64,000 bases of DNA from Verrucomicrobiales bacterium. Its GTDB lineage: Bacteria; Verrucomicrobiota; Verrucomicrobiia; Verrucomicrobiales; DEV007. The stretch spans positions 26,486 to 90,485 of the forward strand of contig JAKISY010000006.1 in NCBI GenBank assembly GCA_021648365.1. The letters run 5' to 3'. Of this stretch, positions 8,608 to 17,132 are shown piece by piece; within the stretch, counting starts at the first letter, position 1; each line of letters opens with the position of its first letter. The translations under genes and the position numbers were made by a program. Below the pieces are notes generated by a model. That model was not told where the DNA came from, made no database searches, and was given only the letters and a program-made list of their open reading frames with translations.

Positions 8608-10170
8608 ATGAGCACTACCATTTTCCATTACAGCTTACTGATCCTAATCGTGATCAGCCTCACCTCCTGTGCGACAGCTCCGCCAAACGATTCTCGAACG
8701 GCCTCCTACGCATTACCAAAAGCTGAAACCTCGAGCTCTTCTTTAACCCGACACATCAGAAAAGAAAGCGCCCCCCACGACCTATCAGGAAAATCAGGTG
8801 CTCGCTTGTTAGTGAATGGCACCAGTGCATTTGTAGCCCGCATGCTCCTCGTCGAACAGGCTCAAAAAAGCCTCGACCTGCAATACTACATCTGGAACGC
8901 CGACTTGAGCGGCCGCCTATTAACCCACCAACTTCTCAAAGCAGCCGATCGCGGAGTAAGGGTGCGAGTGCTGCTTGATGACATGGTTTTTGCCGGTCGC
9001 GACGCTAACGCAAGCCTGCTCGGACAACACCCCAACATCGAGTTGCGAATTTACAACCCCTTCAGTCGCAAAAGTTCTCGTCTCTGGCAAATGGCTACAC
9101 GGATGAAAACCATCACCCGTAGAATGCATAACAAAACCTTCACCGCCGATGGCTCCATCAGCATCCTCGGCGGACGCAACATCGGCGACGAATATTTCAA
9201 CGCCAACCACGACCTAGACTACGGAGATCTCGATGTTATGGTCATCGGACCCGTGGTAGAAAAAGTAGAAAACTCTTTTGACCGCTATTGGAACAGCCAG
9301 CTCGCCTACCCCATCAGCACTCTCCACCCGCAGACTCCTAATCAAACCCAGACCACACAACTTCGAAGTCAACTTGCCTCCTTGATCAAACTACCCGAAG
9401 CCAAACGTTACCGAGTAGCATTAGAAAACTCTCAGCTTGCCTCAGACCTCAGAAATAAAAACCTCAAATTCGAATGGACACAAGCACGCATCGTTGTTGA
9501 TGCTCCCGAAAAAACCACCAGCCCTCGCTCTGCCAAGGAACTACACCTGACGACCCAACTCAAACCCTACTTCGACCACACCCAGAAGGAGCTCATTCTC
9601 ATCTCCCCCTACTTCGTACCCACTAAAAAAGGCACTGCTTTTCTCTGCAAACTTTCCCAACAAGGCACCAGAGTGCGTATCCTCACCAACTCCCTAGCCT
9701 CCACCGACGTAGCCCCCGTGCATGCTGGCTACCGAAAATACCGCAAAGCACTGCTCGCCGCCGGCATCGAACTTTATGAAGTCAATGACACAACACAAGC
9801 ACCTGAAAAAGGGGGAGCTAATTGGTTAGGCGAAGTTTCAAAATCTAGCCTGCACGCCAAATCTTTTATTTTTGACCGTCAACAGATTTTCATCGGCTCC
9901 TACAATTTCGACCCCCGATCGGCCATCGAAAACACCGAAATCGGCATCATCTTGGATTCTCCAATAATTTCCAGCAAGCTCGCCATCTTATTCGAACAAC
10001 AACTCGAACGAGGCAGCTACCGCCTGGAACTATCGAATGGAAAACTGCTCTGGCATCAAGTCGAAAAAAATGGCAACATCAAAACCTACCACAAGGACCC
10101 ACACACCACTTTCTTCCAGCGATTGGCTCCCCGCCTGATGGGATTGCTACCCATAGAGTGGTTGCTGTGA
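8608..10170 (+). CDS. Phospholipase D-family lipoprotein, ClsC/cardiolipin synthase-like
   Basis: A 520-residue protein. The leader ends in a lipobox (SLTSCATAPP), so it is a membrane-anchored lipoprotein. Two HKD motifs are intact: MHNKTFTADGSISILGGRNI in the first half and LHAKSFIFDRQQIFIGSYNF in the second. The phrase SLDLQYYIWNADLSGRLL is characteristic of the YmdC/ClsC group, which makes cardiolipin from phosphatidylglycerol and phosphatidylethanolamine, so phospholipid transfer in the envelope is the best guess. Members of this superfamily can also be nucleases. The gene converges on the esterase, with 11 bp between stops. Confidence 0.88.
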   Translation: MSTTIFHYSLLILIVISLTSCATAPPNDSRTASYALPKAETSSSSLTRHIRKESAPHDLSGKSGARLLVNGTSAFVARMLLVEQAQKSLDLQYYIWNADLSGRLLTHQLLKAADRGVRVRVLLDDMVFAGRDANASLLGQHPNIELRIYNPFSRKSSRLWQMATRMKTITRRMHNKTFTADGSISILGGRNIGDEYFNANHDLDYGDLDVMVIGPVVEKVENSFDRYWNSQLAYPISTLHPQTPNQTQTTQLRSQLASLIKLPEAKRYRVALENSQLASDLRNKNLKFEWTQARIVVDAPEKTTSPRSAKELHLTTQLKPYFDHTQKELILISPYFVPTKKGTAFLCKLSQQGTRVRILTNSLASTDVAPVHAGYRKYRKALLAAGIELYEVNDTTQAPEKGGANWLGEVSKSSLHAKSFIFDRQQIFIGSYNFDPRSAIENTEIGIILDSPIISSKLAILFEQQLERGSYRLELSNGKLLWHQVEKNGNIKTYHKDPHTTFFQRLAPRLMGLLPIEWLL

Positions 10171-10181
10171 CCTTATCAAAC

Positions 10182-11117
10182 TCACTCCGCTCGCCACAAC
10201 CACCGCAAGGAATCTGGAAAGATCGCACCGCCATGATTGCCATTGTGCGCCCCCTCACCAAAAACAAATTTATAATCATAGCCAGCAAACTTCAATGCCG
10301 CCGCCATTTGTTGATTTGCCAAAGGCCAGTTGCCGTGCTGATTATCCACATCATTAGAACCATCTTGAAGAAACACTCGCAACGGTTTTTTCTCCGTCTT
10401 ACGAATCAGGGAGGGATACACATGACCACCACGAATGTTGGTAAAACTTCCAATCTGACTAAGCACCTTGCGAAACAAATCCGGCCGCTGCCACGCTACT
10501 GTGAAAGCACAAATCCCCCCCGAACTCATGCCACAAATCGCCCGCTGATCCGGATCATCCGTCAGCCGGTAACTCTTAGCTACTTCGGGTAAAATTTCAG
10601 TTTCCAAAAATTTAGCATAATCCGCACTTAGCGTATCATACTCAAAAGAGCGATTACTCTTCACCCCTTTAGGAGCCTTCCACTTTTGCGCCACCTCCAG
10701 CGCATCGGCAAACCAACCTGGATTGACAAAAATTCCAATCGTCACCGGCATCTCTCCCGCAGCGATCAAGTTATCCATCACCACCGTCGCCCGCACCTGC
10801 CCCTTTTCATCCAAGTAAGCATGACCATCCTGAAACACCATCACCGCCGCCTTATCCTGACCTTCATGTTGGTATTGCGCAGGCACATAGACTGTATATT
10901 CTCGGATCGTATTGGGGAAAACCTTACTCTTCCAAGTCTTAGTGATCACCGTGCCGCGCGGCACCCCTTCTTTGCGCTGCGACTCCTGCCCCAGTGAATA
11001 TTCTTTAACCTGTTTTTTCTCATCTGCAGCAAAGCTCAGCGAAGTGATCCCCATCAATCCAAACATCCATATCAATTTTCCAGATAAGATCAGCGGCAGT
11101 CGAAACAAAGCAGTCAT
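10182..11117 (-). CDS. Secreted esterase, enterochelin-esterase-like alpha/beta hydrolase
   Basis: About 311 residues from the ATG at 11117, which begins a clean signal peptide ending near SFAAD; upstream in-frame ATG (11147) and TTG (11153) codons are alternatives. The strand before the nucleophile elbow reads YTVYVPAQYQ and VMVFQDGHAYLD, the latter typical of the Fes/Esterase D family. The elbow is CGMSSGGICAF (Ser nucleophile), and the terminal GEGAHNGNHGG likely holds the catalytic His. Homologues in this phylum act on acetyl or feruloyl esters or unknown substrates. The fold assignment is firm; the substrate is not. Confidence 0.85.
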   Translation of the reverse strand: MTALFRLPLILSGKLIWMFGLMGITSLSFAADEKKQVKEYSLGQESQRKEGVPRGTVITKTWKSKVFPNTIREYTVYVPAQYQHEGQDKAAVMVFQDGHAYLDEKGQVRATVVMDNLIAAGEMPVTIGIFVNPGWFADALEVAQKWKAPKGVKSNRSFEYDTLSADYAKFLETEILPEVAKSYRLTDDPDQRAICGMSSGGICAFTVAWQRPDLFRKVLSQIGSFTNIRGGHVYPSLIRKTEKKPLRVFLQDGSNDVDNQHGNWPLANQQMAAALKFAGYDYKFVFGEGAHNGNHGGAIFPDSLRWLWRAE

Positions 11118-11153
11118 ATAGGTAACTATTGCGACAGCTCCACTCATCAGCAA

Positions 11154-11859
11154 GCACTATTCTCCCCTCTACACATCAAAAAACCACCGTTCAATTCACC
11201 ACCACCCCCCACAAGATTTCCTCACGCAGAGGCGCAGAGACGCAGAGTTAAGAAAATACTCCCTTAATCACCAATCGACACTCATCAATCAATCCCCCCC
11301 CATCCTGTTCATCCCGTCCATCCATGTAAATATCCCCATCTTCCTCCGCGTCTCCGTGTCTTTGGACGTTTCACTCGACCTTTCAGGTCGCCTGTCTCCT
11401 CCCGCGGACGCGGGATTCGGCTGCGTGAGCCCTTCTTCCTCTCAAGCCCAGCCTTCTCAGTTAAAGTTTAAGTTTAAGTTTTTCTTCATCCCCCTTCCGT
11501 GCTTTTCCGTGCTTTCAGTGGCTAAAACCCCTCCTCTCCTCTCTTCACATCAATATCAACTATCACCATTGCTTTCGGGTATTATCCTCCAGCTATCTTC
11601 ATTTTATTTCGATTCAGCAATCAATCCATTCAAAGTCCCCTCTCTTCCTCCGCGTCTCTGCACCTCTGCGTGACACCTTCTTTTCTATTTATTTCCCTCC
11701 TCATCCCGTTCATCCTTGTCCATCCATGTAAATTAAATTTCTCTTCCTCTAGTGCCCCCTGCCCCTCTGTGGCTAAAACTCCCCCTCCCCTCATTTTCTC
11801 ATCGACTCAGGACTAACCCTACTGCAAAATAGCCCCCTTCCCCTCAAAAAAACCAGACC
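11154..11859. repeat. Spacer packed with short dispersed repeats
   Basis: About 700 bp with no supportable gene. It holds several short sequences that recur in other spacers: GCAGAGGCGCAGAGACGCAG (11223-11247) with its inverted partner at 11648-11673; a CATCC..TCCATCCATGTAAAT family at 11301-11331 and 11702-11734, also at 16946-16977 and 21147-21178; TCCGTGCTTTCAGTGGCTAA at about 11500-11528 and a related TGTGGCTAAAACT near 11770; an AAGTTT array (11461-11482); and a TATCCTCCAGCTA..TTCGATTCA unit (11584-11617) shared with 15059-15092. They look like non-coding boilerplate repeats; the mechanism is unknown. Confidence 0.75.
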
Positions 11860-13785
11860 ATGCACGATTCACAGCAGCTCCTCAAACAAACCTTCGGCTT
11901 CGACTCCTTTCGTGATGGGCAACTTGCAGTCATTCAATCCTTACTCGATGGCAACAGTGCCGCTGCCATCTTTCCCACCGGCTCCGGTAAAAGCCTCTGT
12001 TATCAATTGCCAGCCCTCTGCTTCGATGGTCTAACCCTCGTCGTCTCTCCACTGATCGCCTTGATGAAAGATCAGATCGACGCCCTGCGCGCGCTCAACA
12101 TAGCCGCCGCCCGACTGGATTCCTCACTCGAAGAAGACGAGCGCCGCCAAGTGCTCGACGACATGCGCTCAGGACGCCTAAAGCTTCTCTACATCGCTCC
12201 CGAACGTCTCGGCAACGAGCGCTTCCTCGCCCAGATTGCTGGAGTGAAAATCGATCTACTCGCCGTCGACGAAGCGCATTGCATCTCCTCTTGGGGACAC
12301 AACTTCCGCCCCGATTATTTGAAAATCGCCATGGCAGCCAAAGATCTCGGCATCCAGCGTGTGCTCGCCCTCACAGCCACCGCCACCCCGCCCGTAGTCG
12401 ACGACATGGCACGCGAATTCCACATCCAACGCGAGCACATCGTCAACACCGGCTTCTATCGCTCCAACCTAGAACTACACGTCACCGCCTGCGATAGCCG
12501 CAACAGGGACTCCATCCTGTTACAACAAATGCAAGCGCAAACGCAAGCGGCAGCGCGCGGACCGAGCATCGTCTATGTCACCCTGCAAAAAACCGCTGAG
12601 CGCGTCGCAGCATTTTTGCGCCAACACGACTTGCCAGCACAGCACTATCACGCCGGCATGAAACCCGAACTGCGTGTCCAAGTACAAGATGACTTCATGG
12701 CAAGTGATGACGGCATCGTCGTCGCCACCATCGCCTTTGGCATGGGCGTAGATAAAAGCAATATCCGCGCGGTGTATCACTACAACATGGCAAAAGGTTT
12801 CGAGTCCTACATGCAAGAAATCGGTCGTGCTGGACGTGATGGGAAAAAATCCATCTGCCAACTCTTAATCTGTGCCGACGACCGCACCATCCTCGAAAAT
12901 TTCACTTACGGCGATACCCCCGATCCACAATCCGTGGAACGTCTGATCGACGAACTGCTCGACGGCGGGGCAGAGCTCGACCTCTCCCTCTACGACCTCG
13001 CCAAACGCCACGACATGCGCAACTTGGTGGTCAATACCCTGCTCACTCGTCTCGAACTCGAAGGCGTCATCCGCTCCATCGGCTCTTACTACGGGCAAAT
13101 CCGATTCAAACCTCTGCGCTCTTCAAAAGAAATCCTCAACGGACTCAATCAACGGCGCAAAAGCTTCCTCTCCACCCTTTTTTCCTGCGCCGACAAAGCC
13201 AATATCTGGTTCACCCTTGATACCGGTCGCGCTATGCAAAAGCTTGCCGTGGATCGCGATAAAATCCTCGCTGCGATGGAATGGTGCGACCAACAAGGGC
13301 ACCTAGAGCTGCAACTGCAAGGCTACCGCCACCTCTACCGCCGTAGCGATCGGCAGATCGATCGAGAGCAACTCAAAAGCTCAATGATTGAGCGATTTCT
13401 GCAGCACGAAAAACAAGAAATCGAACGCATAGCCCTGATGTTAGGTTATGCCAGCAGTGACACCTGCCTGACCCAAAAACTGCTCGCCTATTTTGGCGAA
13501 GACATCGAGCCCTGCGGACACTGTGGCATCTGCCTCGGCGAAGCTGCTGCTCAAATCCAGCCAACAGATGAACTCAGTTGCAAAATCGAAACCATCCAAG
13601 CCATGCACTCCTTACAGCAGCAGCATCCCGCCGCCCTCGGCACCGCCCGCCAAGCCGCCCGCTTCCTCTGCGGCTTAACATCTCCCGCCACCAGCGCCGC
13701 CCGCCTGCGCGTCAATCCCCTATTCGAAAGTTGCGTGCACATTCCCTTCGGCACTGTGATGCGACAATTAGCGGAAGCTGAGTGA
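11860..13785 (+). CDS. recQ: RecQ-type ATP-dependent DNA helicase
   Basis: A 641-residue superfamily 2 helicase. Walker A is PTGSGKSLCYQLPA (Lys44), Walker B is DEAH at 137-140, and the RecQ-specific aromatic-rich loop CISSWGHNFRPDY follows. The second RecA lobe contains VATIAFGMGVDKSNIR and QEIGRAGRDG. The RQC zinc site is visible as an early Cys plus CGHCGIC near residue 545. No clear HRDC domain follows; the C-terminal region looks like a winged helix only. RecQ unwinds branched DNA during recombination repair and fork restart. It stands alone behind a repeat-filled spacer and converges on the AbiEii-like gene. Confidence 0.95.
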   Translation: MHDSQQLLKQTFGFDSFRDGQLAVIQSLLDGNSAAAIFPTGSGKSLCYQLPALCFDGLTLVVSPLIALMKDQIDALRALNIAAARLDSSLEEDERRQVLDDMRSGRLKLLYIAPERLGNERFLAQIAGVKIDLLAVDEAHCISSWGHNFRPDYLKIAMAAKDLGIQRVLALTATATPPVVDDMAREFHIQREHIVNTGFYRSNLELHVTACDSRNRDSILLQQMQAQTQAAARGPSIVYVTLQKTAERVAAFLRQHDLPAQHYHAGMKPELRVQVQDDFMASDDGIVVATIAFGMGVDKSNIRAVYHYNMAKGFESYMQEIGRAGRDGKKSICQLLICADDRTILENFTYGDTPDPQSVERLIDELLDGGAELDLSLYDLAKRHDMRNLVVNTLLTRLELEGVIRSIGSYYGQIRFKPLRSSKEILNGLNQRRKSFLSTLFSCADKANIWFTLDTGRAMQKLAVDRDKILAAMEWCDQQGHLELQLQGYRHLYRRSDRQIDREQLKSSMIERFLQHEKQEIERIALMLGYASSDTCLTQKLLAYFGEDIEPCGHCGICLGEAAAQIQPTDELSCKIETIQAMHSLQQQHPAALGTARQAARFLCGLTSPATSAARLRVNPLFESCVHIPFGTVMRQLAEAE

Positions 13786-13796
13786 GCTTGAACTTC

Positions 13797-14594
13797 TTAC
13801 AATTCAGAAAAACTCGGCCAACACCCGCGCAACGAGCCGAAATGAATCTGTAGATCTTTCTGATCCTCGATCCAACAAGGTTTGAAGTCCGCATCGAGAA
13901 AAGCACAGCCAATCGGCAGATCGGGTTGCTCATTGCTCACACGCTCGATAACTTCTGCAGCTTCATCCGACATTGCGATCCACTCTTCCTTCATCTCTAT
14001 CGGGTCCAGCTCACGAGCTTTGATCTCGTCAAGCGTCTCGGGTCTAATACGTGCAAAACGCAGCATCATTTTCAACAGTGATAACGGTGTGAAGCCAGGA
14101 TCTTTCCCACAAGCCGCCCAGATAATGGCTGACAAAGGATATATTTTTCCCAACTCCAATATATCAATGTAATCGCGTGTCTCCGAGCGCGCCGACAGTG
14201 CGAGAGCCTTGTTGGTAGCCATGTCAAAGAGATGCAAACGCCAACCCATTTCAGCATCCTGTTCAATCGGAAAAAATCGAAAAGCAGAATCCGCAGCCCA
14301 ATCAATTTCCATGGTTTGTCCATCCTTGGTGATTCTTGCCTTACGGAAAGTTTCTGGCTTTTCCCATTCTTGGGTCGGCAATACTTCAAAACCTGCCGAA
14401 CGAAGCAAAGCCGCATCTTCCAAACTGGCCTTCTCCACAGCCTCCGCTGTCTCGTGAAAAATATCAAAGTCGTGACTAAAACGTGCCGATTCATCCGTCG
14501 CATTCAGAATCAGACCACCTGCAAAATGACTTTCCTGCGAACGGTTTTTTGAAATCACACGTAGGATTTCTTTCTGAATATCCGTTAACGGCAT
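13797..14594 (-). CDS. AbiEii/AbiGii-type nucleotidyltransferase, putative toxin
   Basis: About 265 residues from the ATG at 14594, which sits inside the last codons of the preceding gene; a start at 14633 would overlap it more deeply. The N-terminal part reads FAGGLILNATDESARFSHDF followed by DIF, a variant of the GG..(S)xDxD nucleotidyltransferase core. Proteins of this type transfer nucleotides to tRNA or other targets and act as toxins in abortive-infection modules such as AbiE. The short upstream partner would be the antitoxin or accessory factor by position, though it does not look like the AbiEi wHTH repressor. Function is inferred. Confidence 0.75.
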   Translation of the reverse strand: MPLTDIQKEILRVISKNRSQESHFAGGLILNATDESARFSHDFDIFHETAEAVEKASLEDAALLRSAGFEVLPTQEWEKPETFRKARITKDGQTMEIDWAADSAFRFFPIEQDAEMGWRLHLFDMATNKALALSARSETRDYIDILELGKIYPLSAIIWAACGKDPGFTPLSLLKMMLRFARIRPETLDEIKARELDPIEMKEEWIAMSDEAAEVIERVSNEQPDLPIGCAFLDADFKPCWIEDQKDLQIHFGSLRGCWPSFSEL

Positions 14595-14833
14595 GAGCGC
14601 AACGCCTTCCATAATTCCTGAGCCTCCGCCCATTCCCTGCGCCCCCCATACTCACGTAGATGTTGCACCACTAAGTAAACATCTTCCCAGCTCATTAGGC
14701 TAGCTTCTGGATGCCTGAACCAAAAACACTTAGCAAAATGCTTTTTGACCAAAGCACGCGCCTGCTGCAACACATCCTCACTCACAGGACAAGTAAGGGA
14801 AACTTGATCTTCAACTGACTCTAGCGTCTTCAC
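14585..14833 (-). CDS. Small partner protein of the AbiEii-like gene
   Basis: An 82-residue protein with a GTG start at 14833. The C-terminal half reads CFWFRHPEASLMSWEDVYLV and then QHLREYGGRREWAEAQELW, a pattern I recall in small proteins next to AbiEii-type nucleotidyltransferases in several phyla. Its end overlaps the next start by 10 bp, so the two are translationally coupled, as in toxin-antitoxin operons. No DNA-binding motif is obvious. An antitoxin or chaperone role is inferred from position only. Confidence 0.65.
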   Translation of the reverse strand: MKTLESVEDQVSLTCPVSEDVLQQARALVKKHFAKCFWFRHPEASLMSWEDVYLVVQHLREYGGRREWAEAQELWKALRSCR

Positions 14834-15128
14834 TTAGTGATTACTTTACCATAACAATACTCATCACGCCACCCGACACTTCTCACTGCAGCTCATAAAA
14901 CGTGGCATGGATTGGCAATCCGTGTTCTTTCTGCCAACTGTCTTCTTCCGCGAACGCTGGATACCGGCTGTGTTTCCTCCAAGCCACGCACCCCCACGCA
15001 ATACCATTGCGTGCCACATCACCCATCAAAAACCCTCAACCAAAATTACTTTCTGGCAATATCCTCCAGCTACCTTCATTACATTTCGATTCACCCATCC
15101 ATGCAAATTCTTCTCACCTCAACAATCT
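14834..15128. repeat. Spacer with a shared repeat unit
   Basis: About 295 bp without a supportable gene. The stretch 15059-15092 (ATCCTCCAGCTACCTTCATT, then ATTTCGATTCA) closely matches 11584-11617, and CCATCCATGCAAATTCTT follows, resembling the CCATCCATGTAAAT family found in other spacers. Confidence 0.55.
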
Positions 15129-15515
15129 TCACCGCCTCACCGAGTTCGCCTCAAGCCATTTTGCGTATTCCGCTTCACTCATATCACACGCCGCTAAGGC
15201 AAGTGTTTTCACTGTTGCCTCGATTTCACTGGCTCCAAAACGACAACCATTCAACTCCAAAAACAACACCGCCGCTGTGAAGCCAGTTCGCTTGTTGCCA
15301 TCCAAAAATGGGTAATTTCGTACTAAACCGTAAGCATACGCGGCGGCCAATTCAAACAGATCTGGATCTCTAAAAGAATGCAACTGCAATGGTCGCGCCA
15401 TCGCCGATTCCAACAAACCCTCATCTCGGATTCCGCCCAGCCCGCCAAACTCCCCCAACAAACTCTCATTCAGAGCTTTGACCGTTTCATTCAGAACCCA
15501 GCGCGGCTCCTTCAT
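15129..15515 (-). CDS. Doc-like death-on-curing (Fic-fold) toxin with altered catalytic motif
   Basis: A 128-residue protein of the size and layout of Doc-family toxins: an N-terminal helix pair, GLGGIRDEGLLESAMARPL, and a Fic-type loop RNYPFLDGNKRTGFTA. The canonical loop is HxFxDGNKR or HPFxDANKR; here the catalytic His position is Tyr. Doc phosphorylates EF-Tu, and that His is the catalytic base, so the protein may be inactive or use a variant mechanism. It overlaps the AbrB-like antitoxin by 4 bp, in the antitoxin-first order normal for such pairs. Confidence 0.85.
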   Translation of the reverse strand: MKEPRWVLNETVKALNESLLGEFGGLGGIRDEGLLESAMARPLQLHSFRDPDLFELAAAYAYGLVRNYPFLDGNKRTGFTAAVLFLELNGCRFGASEIEATVKTLALAACDMSEAEYAKWLEANSVRR

Positions 15516-15751
15516 TTAGCCAGCTCACGTAAAGTGTTTCGATAACGACGAATGACATCCTCAGCGACATTCATCTGCTCGGCAAATTCCTCGCTACCTT
15601 CGTTAACGGGTGTGAGCCTCACCCCTCCATCTGCTGCATCGGTGAGACAAAGCGAATCGCCCTCCACCACATTAAGCTTCGCTAGCGCCTCCTTCGGCAA
15701 TACCACCCCAACCGAGTTGCCTATCTTGCGCAATTTTAATTCGATCACCAT
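15512..15751 (-). CDS. AbrB/MazE-family antitoxin of the Doc-like toxin
   Basis: A 79-residue protein. The N-terminus (LKLRKIGNSVGVVLPKEALA) is a standard AbrB/SpoVT swapped-hairpin DNA-binding domain, and the C-terminal tail (EQMNVAEDVIRRYRNTLREL) is the helical toxin-binding part. It precedes the toxin with a 4-bp overlap. Upstream on the minus strand, TTGTCG stands 17 bp before TAACAG, a weak promoter candidate, with a GCGT..ACGC half-palindrome within it. It should neutralise the toxin and repress the pair. Confidence 0.85.
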   Translation of the reverse strand: MVIELKLRKIGNSVGVVLPKEALAKLNVVEGDSLCLTDAADGGVRLTPVNEGSEEFAEQMNVAEDVIRRYRNTLRELAK

Positions 15752-15794
15752 ACCTTACTGTTACCACAAGCGTAATAACGCGACAAGAGCTATT

Positions 15795-16667
15795 TCACAC
15801 CCCACGTTTATACGTCTCGCAGCGGTTCATCCAGCCTGGCAACCAACGCGACTCGCCACGCCCACTCGGCGCATTGCGCACCCGCCGTTGCAGCACCCGC
15901 TTCGCCGCCTCGCTGAACTCACTCGCTGCCGCCTGCCCCCTGGGTTGCCCGCGCATTTCCAGCAACACATCGCGCAGCCCCCAACCCTGCCCCTTGTATT
16001 TCTCACCACTCTTCACCCCCTCGCCTTTGAAGTTCACATAATCAATCAGCGCATACACCCCGGTTGGTGATTCCGCTACCGCATAAAAATACGCACGCAA
16101 TTTTTTCTTCTGATCAGCCCCCGAGGTCGCCGCCATCATCTTTGGCAAAGCCCGTTCCAGTCTCAGCACAATGAAATCCGTCTGCACCACCACCGTCTGC
16201 GACAGAAAAGTCCGCAACTGCTTCATCTGCGGCGAATTCACCTGCGCCTGAAACTCCGCCCGCGATCTCCACGGACTACCCCTTTGACCCGCCAACCAAC
16301 CAGGCATGTTCACCCCCCGTTTTTTCATATAAGAGATCAACTGCGGGAAACTCTCCTCAAAAGGCCCGCGCCGTCCCGCCACATACCAGATAAAATGCCC
16401 GATACCCAGCGAAGGAAAATCCTCGCCCGAGTTCCACGAGGTCAACCCCGACACCGTGCCCGCACATTCATTCTGCCAGATCTTACGCCCGATCGCATTA
16501 GCCTCCGCTCCGCTAAGCTGGATCCCTCGCCCACCGCCAGTCGCAGATGACGCCGCGCCCTGCCCCGAGGCGCCAATGCCGTCACTCACACAAGAGCATA
16601 GAAGCATCAGGGGTATCGACATTACAGAAAAAAACTGAATCGCCTTCATTATATGGAAATTTTTCAT
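15795..16667 (-). CDS. Lipoprotein of a conserved uncharacterised family
   Basis: About 290 residues from one of three clustered ATGs (16670, 16667, 16649); the frame extends further upstream but those codons overlap repeat-type sequence. The leader ends SIPLMLLCSC, a lipobox, so the mature protein is lipid-anchored. The core reads IWQNECAGTVSGLTSWNSGE followed by DFPSLGIGHFIWY and PFEESFPQLISYM. I recall this pattern from unannotated proteins in many gamma-proteobacteria; the Glu and the SLGIGHF segment recall lysozyme-like folds, but that is only a resemblance. No catalytic function is established. Confidence 0.75.
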   Translation of the reverse strand: MKNFHIMKAIQFFSVMSIPLMLLCSCVSDGIGASGQGAASSATGGGRGIQLSGAEANAIGRKIWQNECAGTVSGLTSWNSGEDFPSLGIGHFIWYVAGRRGPFEESFPQLISYMKKRGVNMPGWLAGQRGSPWRSRAEFQAQVNSPQMKQLRTFLSQTVVVQTDFIVLRLERALPKMMAATSGADQKKKLRAYFYAVAESPTGVYALIDYVNFKGEGVKSGEKYKGQGWGLRDVLLEMRGQPRGQAAASEFSEAAKRVLQRRVRNAPSGRGESRWLPGWMNRCETYKRGV

Positions 16668-16670
16668 CAT

Positions 16671-17132
16671 AGTTGCAACGGTATTATTGGGTGAAATATA
16701 GAACGATCGCCAGAGGCAAAACAACACAGAAAAGAACAACAGTTTGCATGGATGAACAAGATACACAAGATTTTCAAAAACTCATCCTCCGCAATTTTGC
16801 GAATCACGAACCAATCTCCTCCCACCCCCAGACGAATGAGTCCCTGATCCCGACCAAAATCCCCCTCTTATCCTCTTCCTCCTGTTCCTGTAAGATTTGA
16901 GATTCCCCTCGCCCCCCCCTCTGCATCTCCGTCAGCTATTCCTACCATCCTGTGCATCCCGTGCATCCATGTAAATTCTTCTCCCCCTCTTCATCTGCGC
17001 CCATTTGGCTTTAGGTAGTATCTTCCGCCTGTCTCACTGCGTTCGGCTGCGTAATCTGCGGTTCCACTCTTCCCCCTACATCTCCTGCTTCTTTCCATTT
17101 GCCTCGATATACAACCAGCCCTACCCTCGCCA
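16671..17132. repeat. Spacer with dispersed repeats
   Basis: About 460 bp with no supportable gene. It contains a CCATCCTGTGCATCCCGTGC unit continuing to CATCCATGTAAATT (16946-16977), another member of the family at 11301 and 21147. A unit at 16989-17075, running from TCATCTGCGCCCATTTGGCT to AATCTGCGGTTCC, is shared in altered form with 25297-25376. The end holds the probable leader of the large gene at 17133. Confidence 0.6.
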
